In this document: positions 60,501 to 64,000 of the stretch, piece after piece
How the letters are laid out: each line of letters starts with the position of its first letter
Position numbering within the stretch: the stretch's first letter is position 1
Assembly: GCF_002288925.2 (NCBI RefSeq)
Contig: NW_022098000.1
Coordinates: 3,245,277 to 3,309,276 of the forward strand
Direction: 5' to 3'
Length of the DNA stretch: 64,000 bases
DNA from: Delphinapterus leucas
Taxonomy: Eukaryota; Chordata; Mammalia; Artiodactyla; Monodontidae
Translations under genes and position numbers: made by a program
The notes under the pieces: generated by a model
What the model saw: the letters and a program-made list of their open reading frames with translations, nothing else
Told to the model about the DNA's origin: nothing
Databases searched by the model: none

Positions 60501-61950
60501 GTGGAGCATTCTATGAATGTCAACTAGGTGAAGTTGGATGATAAAGTTTTCAAACCTCTGCACTGTTACTAAATTTTTTTTATCTACTTCAAAAATCATT
60601 GAAAAGTGGATGTTTAAAATCTCACATTATGATTTGAATTTGTCTATTTCTTAGTTTTTTTTTCCCATTTTTTCTTCAGGAATTCTGAAGCTTTATTATT
60701 AGATATCTACATATTTAGGATTTTTATATCTTTCTGATCCATTGCCTATTTTATTACCATGAAATTTCCATCTAAAATTCTTTTTGTTGTTCCTCCATAT
60801 GTCATGTGTCTTTTTTCCTCTGGTTTGTTTTAAGAATTTACTCTTTTATTTTGACTTTCAACTGATTATGATATACCTAGGTATGACTTACTTTGTATTT
60901 TGCTTAGGGTGTGTTTGATCTGATTGTTGATAGCTTTTGTCAATTTGGAAAATTCTTGGCCATTATATTTAAAAATATTTCTTCATTCACTTTCTCCTTT
61001 CCATCTGAGAAGCTAAATCAAGACCACTTGAAACAGTCCCACAGATTTCAGATGCTCTGTTCCTTTTGTTTCTCACCCCTCTTCCCCTGACTTTGGGTTT
61101 CATTTTGGATACTTTCTATTGACTTATCTTCAAGTTTACTGATCTTTCCCTCTAACGTATGCATGCTCACTGCATGATTTCTTTTTTGATATATATTTTC
61201 ATTGCAAGTATTTCACTTGTATCTTTTTTTAAATAGTTTCCATCCCTCTTTTGAAATTTCACATATTTTTGCAATTGTCCATCTTATTCATTAGATCCTT
61301 TAACATGTTCATCATAGCCTTTTTATAAACCCTGCTTAATGCTTCTGACATTTAGATAATCTCTGGATCTGCATATATAGAGTGTTTTTCTCCTGATCAG
61401 ACATAAAACTTTGTTTCTTCTCATATTCTGGGAGACCCTTGGGAGATTTCTCTCAGCTTGTCAGGTTTCCAGCTTTTTGTATTTGAGTTCTGTTTTTCTC
61501 TTTTGTCCTTTCTGCTTTTTGAGATATGTCTCTCCACTGTAGTGAAGGACTGGAGTACCTTGGAGGGACTTTTCTCAGTTCTGTGGCTTCTCCCCTAACC
61601 TTCAGCAAGACAAGGATTTGTATTTGAGGAATTCCCTGGGGACTTGAACAGGGAGAGGGAAGGAGAGGATCTCTCTAGACTGTTTTATACTGCTTTCAAT
61701 ATTCTCTGTATTACTTGTCTATTCCGTGTACCCAGTTAAGGCTCCTGGGGAAGAATTGCTGGCTAGGGGCATCCTTGCTCTGAGGCTGGGACCCCTTGGG
61801 ATTCTAATATGTTACTCCAGCTTTGACTGGTTGCTTCTGTACTGTAGCAAATTCTTCCTCCTCCTGAACAGGGTTCCCTTTCTACTAGGGACAAAAGCAG
61901 CCTTGAATCTTTTCTGTCCTATAAAGTATTAATAACTTTTGGAATTTAGC
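57530..61950 (-). mobile_element. Old L1 (about 4.4 kb), antisense
   Basis: A long, AT-rich, strongly diverged element that follows antisense L1 order. 3' region: 'tctctaggttatatacttag'. ORF2 C-terminal and reverse transcriptase: 'atccagcaccatttattgaa', 'ttgattgggattgtgttgaa', 'gaccttgctgaattcactta'. Endonuclease: 'gtggagcattctatgaatgt', 'caactaggtgaagttgg'. ORF1-like: 'ggccattatatttaaaaata'. No frame longer than about 80 residues survives. The right boundary is uncertain. Confidence 0.8.
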
Positions 61951-62608
61951 TCTTTTAGGTTTCTTTAAACCCTGTCTTTTCTGCTGGGTTTTAAAAGCCT
62001 ATAGTTTTATAGTTTATTTGACATGTTCTCATTGTTGAGAGTGACAGTCTTTGGCAATGTTCCACATTCTAACCAGGAATGAAGTCCTTGGACTAACTTA
62101 GAAAACATATTACTCTCATAACTGAGTGTTGATGAATTAAATAAAATAGATCTTAATGTTTATAATACAGCCCATTAAAAAATTAAATCCTATTATTCAG
62201 CTTTATCCTATAGATATTTTTTACCAGATACCCTTTGAGTGTTTCTTAAATGCAAATACACATTTAAAAGAAGGATATGTGCTACCACTGAGATAATAAA
62301 AAGAATGTGATAGGCCTCTGCAGGCTATGCTAAAAGGGGAATTCTAGTAAATATTATGAGCAAAGCTTAAAGTTTTAGAAAAGTTTTTGCTTTTCCAAGA
62401 TGATTATGAATTAAAAACTTATCACATTCATCCTCAGCTCCCATTCATTGTTGTCTTGTATTATATATTTGAAATGTGGCTATTTTGGGCACATGAGTTA
62501 ATTTTAAGGTTAGCAAAAATTAACTGTGCTTTGACTGGGTATTGCAATTTAAAAATTCAAACTTATGATTATTAGGTATTTGTCTTATTTTTCTAATATA
62601 TTTAACTT
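61951..62608. other. Intron sequence before the COL21A1 exon
   Basis: No repeat recognised with confidence. The 62-residue frame at 62387-62575 ends before the acceptor and shows no domain. Confidence 0.45.
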
Positions 62609-62636
62609 TCTTTTTTTTTTTTCTCTTTCTTTTTAG
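62609..62636 (+). promoter_or_regulatory. Splice acceptor of the COL21A1 start-codon exon
   Basis: A run of about 24 pyrimidines, mostly T, ends in TTTTAG with the AG at 62635-62636. A branch-point-like 'ttctaat' sits about 40 bases upstream of the AG (near 62590). This is a strong mammalian 3' splice site and shows that an upstream non-coding exon must exist. Confidence 0.85.
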
Positions 62637-62674
62637 GAATCCTAAAACCAAAACATTAGAACAAAAACAGAAAC
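62637..62674 (+). other. COL21A1: 5'UTR part of the COL21A1 start-codon exon
   Basis: Thirty-eight A-rich bases lie between the splice acceptor and the ATG. They contain no upstream ATG, so a scanning ribosome entering from an upstream non-coding exon would meet the COL21A1 start first within this exon. Confidence 0.8.
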
Positions 62675-62762
62675 ATGGCTCACCATATTACATTTCTTTG
62701 GATAATTTTGGTCCTGCTTCTTCAGAATTCTGTATTAGCTGAAGATGGGGAAATAAGATCAA
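62675..62762 (+). CDS. COL21A1: COL21A1 first coding exon (collagen alpha-1(XXI) chain, N-terminus)
   Basis: This exon encodes the start of a secreted FACIT-like collagen found in extracellular matrix. In the family, the signal peptide is followed by a von Willebrand factor A domain, a laminin-G/TSPN domain and interrupted triple helices; those exons lie beyond the window. Visible here: an ATG in good Kozak context (A at -3, G at +4), 29 full codons and one extra base, so the donor is phase 1. Residues 1-22 form a signal peptide: MAHHITF, then a hydrophobic core rich in I, L and V, ending VLA. The mature start EDGE follows. I recognise this N-terminus from human COL21A1, with a few substitutions. 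The exon opens after a T-rich acceptor and closes at GTAAGA. No other ATG precedes the chosen start within the exon. The phase-1 split of the next serine fits the known protein. Identification is by recall of the family, not by a search. Confidence 0.9.
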
Positions 62763-62768
62763 GTAAGA
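62763..62768 (+). promoter_or_regulatory. Splice donor of the COL21A1 start-codon exon
   Basis: The exon ends ...TCAA and is followed by GTAAGA, a close match to the U1 consensus. It interrupts the codon after its first base. The downstream intron continues past the end of the window. Confidence 0.85.
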
Positions 62769-62846
62769 ACTATCAGCATTGTCTTTCTGTTATCAATAAA
62801 TTGATTGTGGAAATCAAGTTAGAGGAGCTCTAGCAATGGCTTTAAG

Positions 62847-62976
62847 GATCTTATTCTTATTGTCTTTGATGCTGTGATTCCCTAAAATGAATGAATTGCT
62901 ATTCCCTAAAATGAATGAATGATCTTATTCTTATTGTCTTTGATGCTGTGATTCCCTAAAATGAATGAATTGCTAT
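62847..62976. repeat. Perfect two-copy tandem duplication, period 74 bp
   Basis: 62847-62902 and 62921-62976 are identical over 56 bases (from 'gatcttattcttattgtctt' to 'gaattgctat'). Between them, 62903-62920 repeats 'tccctaaaatgaatgaat' once more. It starts 84 bases after the coding exon's donor. Confidence 0.95.
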
Positions 62977-64000
62977 GTTACACATTAACTAGGAGGAAAA
63001 GCTATCAGAAGTCATTTTGAGAAAATTCTATGGTAATAGTGCATTTTATTGATCCAGGCTTTGGAATAAACACTCTGGTATTGAGTCCATGTTCAGCCAT
63101 TTATATAAGCTTCATAATATGGTGATAAAGAAAGTACCTCCTTCACAGGATGGCTATCAGGACCATCCTATGAGCTTATCTCATAGAGATAATAAGATAA
63201 TGCATATAAATGACTTAGCATGGTGACATTCAGTAAGTGGTGACTGTTATTCTGATTGCCTGTAGGAAAGCTTGCATGAGAGAAGTAGGCCATCCTACTT
63301 TTAAAAAGACACTTTTAAAAAGATAGCCTACTTCTTTTTAAAAGTGTGCTTATATGCATATTTTAAAACTCATAAACATAACCCCCCTAACTATAAATGA
63401 ATTATGGTTTCTCTAACAGTTAAATCAGATGATTTGACAATTTGATTCAACTTGGCTTAAAATTAAAAAAAATAATATTTAGTGTTTGCATAACCCTTTT
63501 ATAGTTTAATCCACCCAAGCACTTTATGGGGTAGATACTCTTTGTTTTTTGAGTGGGAAAAGAGATGCATAAAATGTATGGGCCTTGCATAGTGTCATAC
63601 ATCTGGCTGGAGCTATAACTAGTATTTGAACACTTCTTTTCATCCTCAGTGCATTCCCTTCTTATGACACTGGTGATTCACCTCTCTGAGGAGGAGGTTT
63701 CTTGGAGTGGTATTTTGTCTGCAGTTTATAAATGGCAGTACTTGCTTTTGTGTCCATGCTCTTGGATAACCTTGCAGTTATGAAATATATGCCCCATGGC
63801 TCTGGAAAGGGGTAGAAAGGGCCAAGAATAACCCTGTAAGAATTTGTAACCACTGAATCGAGTGATACACAAACACTCGCAGGTCCAGGCAATAACGAGC
63901 CTCATAGCATCGAGGAAGGGCAACCTCGAAGAGTCCTGCAAACACAACCTTCCTGTCCTTTTGTCTCTCTCACGAAACCCCAATAAAAGCATAACCCTGT
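62977..64000. other. Start of the next COL21A1 intron
   Basis: Apart from the inverted repeat, no exon or confident repeat is seen. The minus frames at 63662-63992 overlap each other and lack any domain. 63130-63240 may contain a diverged MIR ('catagagataataagataat'). Confidence 0.45.
63281..63347. repeat. Compact inverted repeat (potential hairpin/cruciform)
   Basis: The arms acacttttaaaaaga (63309-63323) and tctttttaaaagtgt (63333-63347) are perfect complements around a 9-base loop. A second pair, agaagtaggc (63281-63290) and gcctacttct (63326-63335), overlaps and competes with it. Confidence 0.9.

Noticed and set aside
63309..63347. Possible microRNA hairpin
   Set aside because: The stem is only 15 bp, very AT-rich and perfect with a 9-base loop. 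That is too short for a typical precursor.
1..64000. A novel multi-gene system
   Set aside because: Everything with structure is explained by one vertebrate gene locus plus transposable elements and simple repeats. I saw no cluster of unexplained coding sequence.

Overview
The window looks like nuclear DNA from a mammal, most likely a cetacean (whale or dolphin). Full-length copies of the tRNA-derived CHR SINE, with its 'gcttccctggtggcgcagtgg' type head, and L1 elements with the matching 5'UTR are typical of Cetacea and their relatives. Placing it within Cetacea is inference. There is no bacterial-style gene organisation. Nearly every open frame here is a chance frame or lies inside a retrotransposon.

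One host gene can be supported. At 62637-62762 (+) there is a small exon with a long pyrimidine tract and AG acceptor, a good Kozak ATG, a 22-residue signal peptide followed by EDGE, and a consensus GTAAGA donor in phase 1. I recognise the encoded N-terminus as collagen alpha-1(XXI), COL21A1. About 58 kb upstream, a CpG island (about 3570-4590) with GC boxes ends an apparent non-coding exon at a strong CAG|GTAAGG donor (4392/4393). The simplest reading is that this is the promoter and first untranslated exon of COL21A1, and that 4393-62636 is its first intron. That link is inferred.

Layout: 1-3740 holds an L1 3' end, a 5'-inverted (twin-primed) L1 and an L2 fragment. 3570-5165 holds the CpG island and two MER5-type DNA transposon relics. 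5.2-47.4 kb is intronic sequence with MIR, L2, MER5, MER20, CHR SINEs, truncated L1s, a MaLR LTR and two solo ERV1-type LTRs in the same orientation (33.4 and 39.1 kb). 47445-54890 is a nearly full-length L1 on the minus strand with a 15-bp target-site duplication, a CpG-rich 5'UTR carrying a duplicated ~245-bp unit, and decayed ORF1 and ORF2. 55.6-62.6 kb holds an L2 and a 4-kb very old L1 on the minus strand. 62.6-64.0 kb holds the coding exon, then a 74-bp tandem duplication and a perfect inverted repeat.

I found no tRNA or rRNA gene, CRISPR array or clear novel system. The most informative features are the COL21A1 exon and its candidate promoter, and the well-resolved retrotransposition scars.
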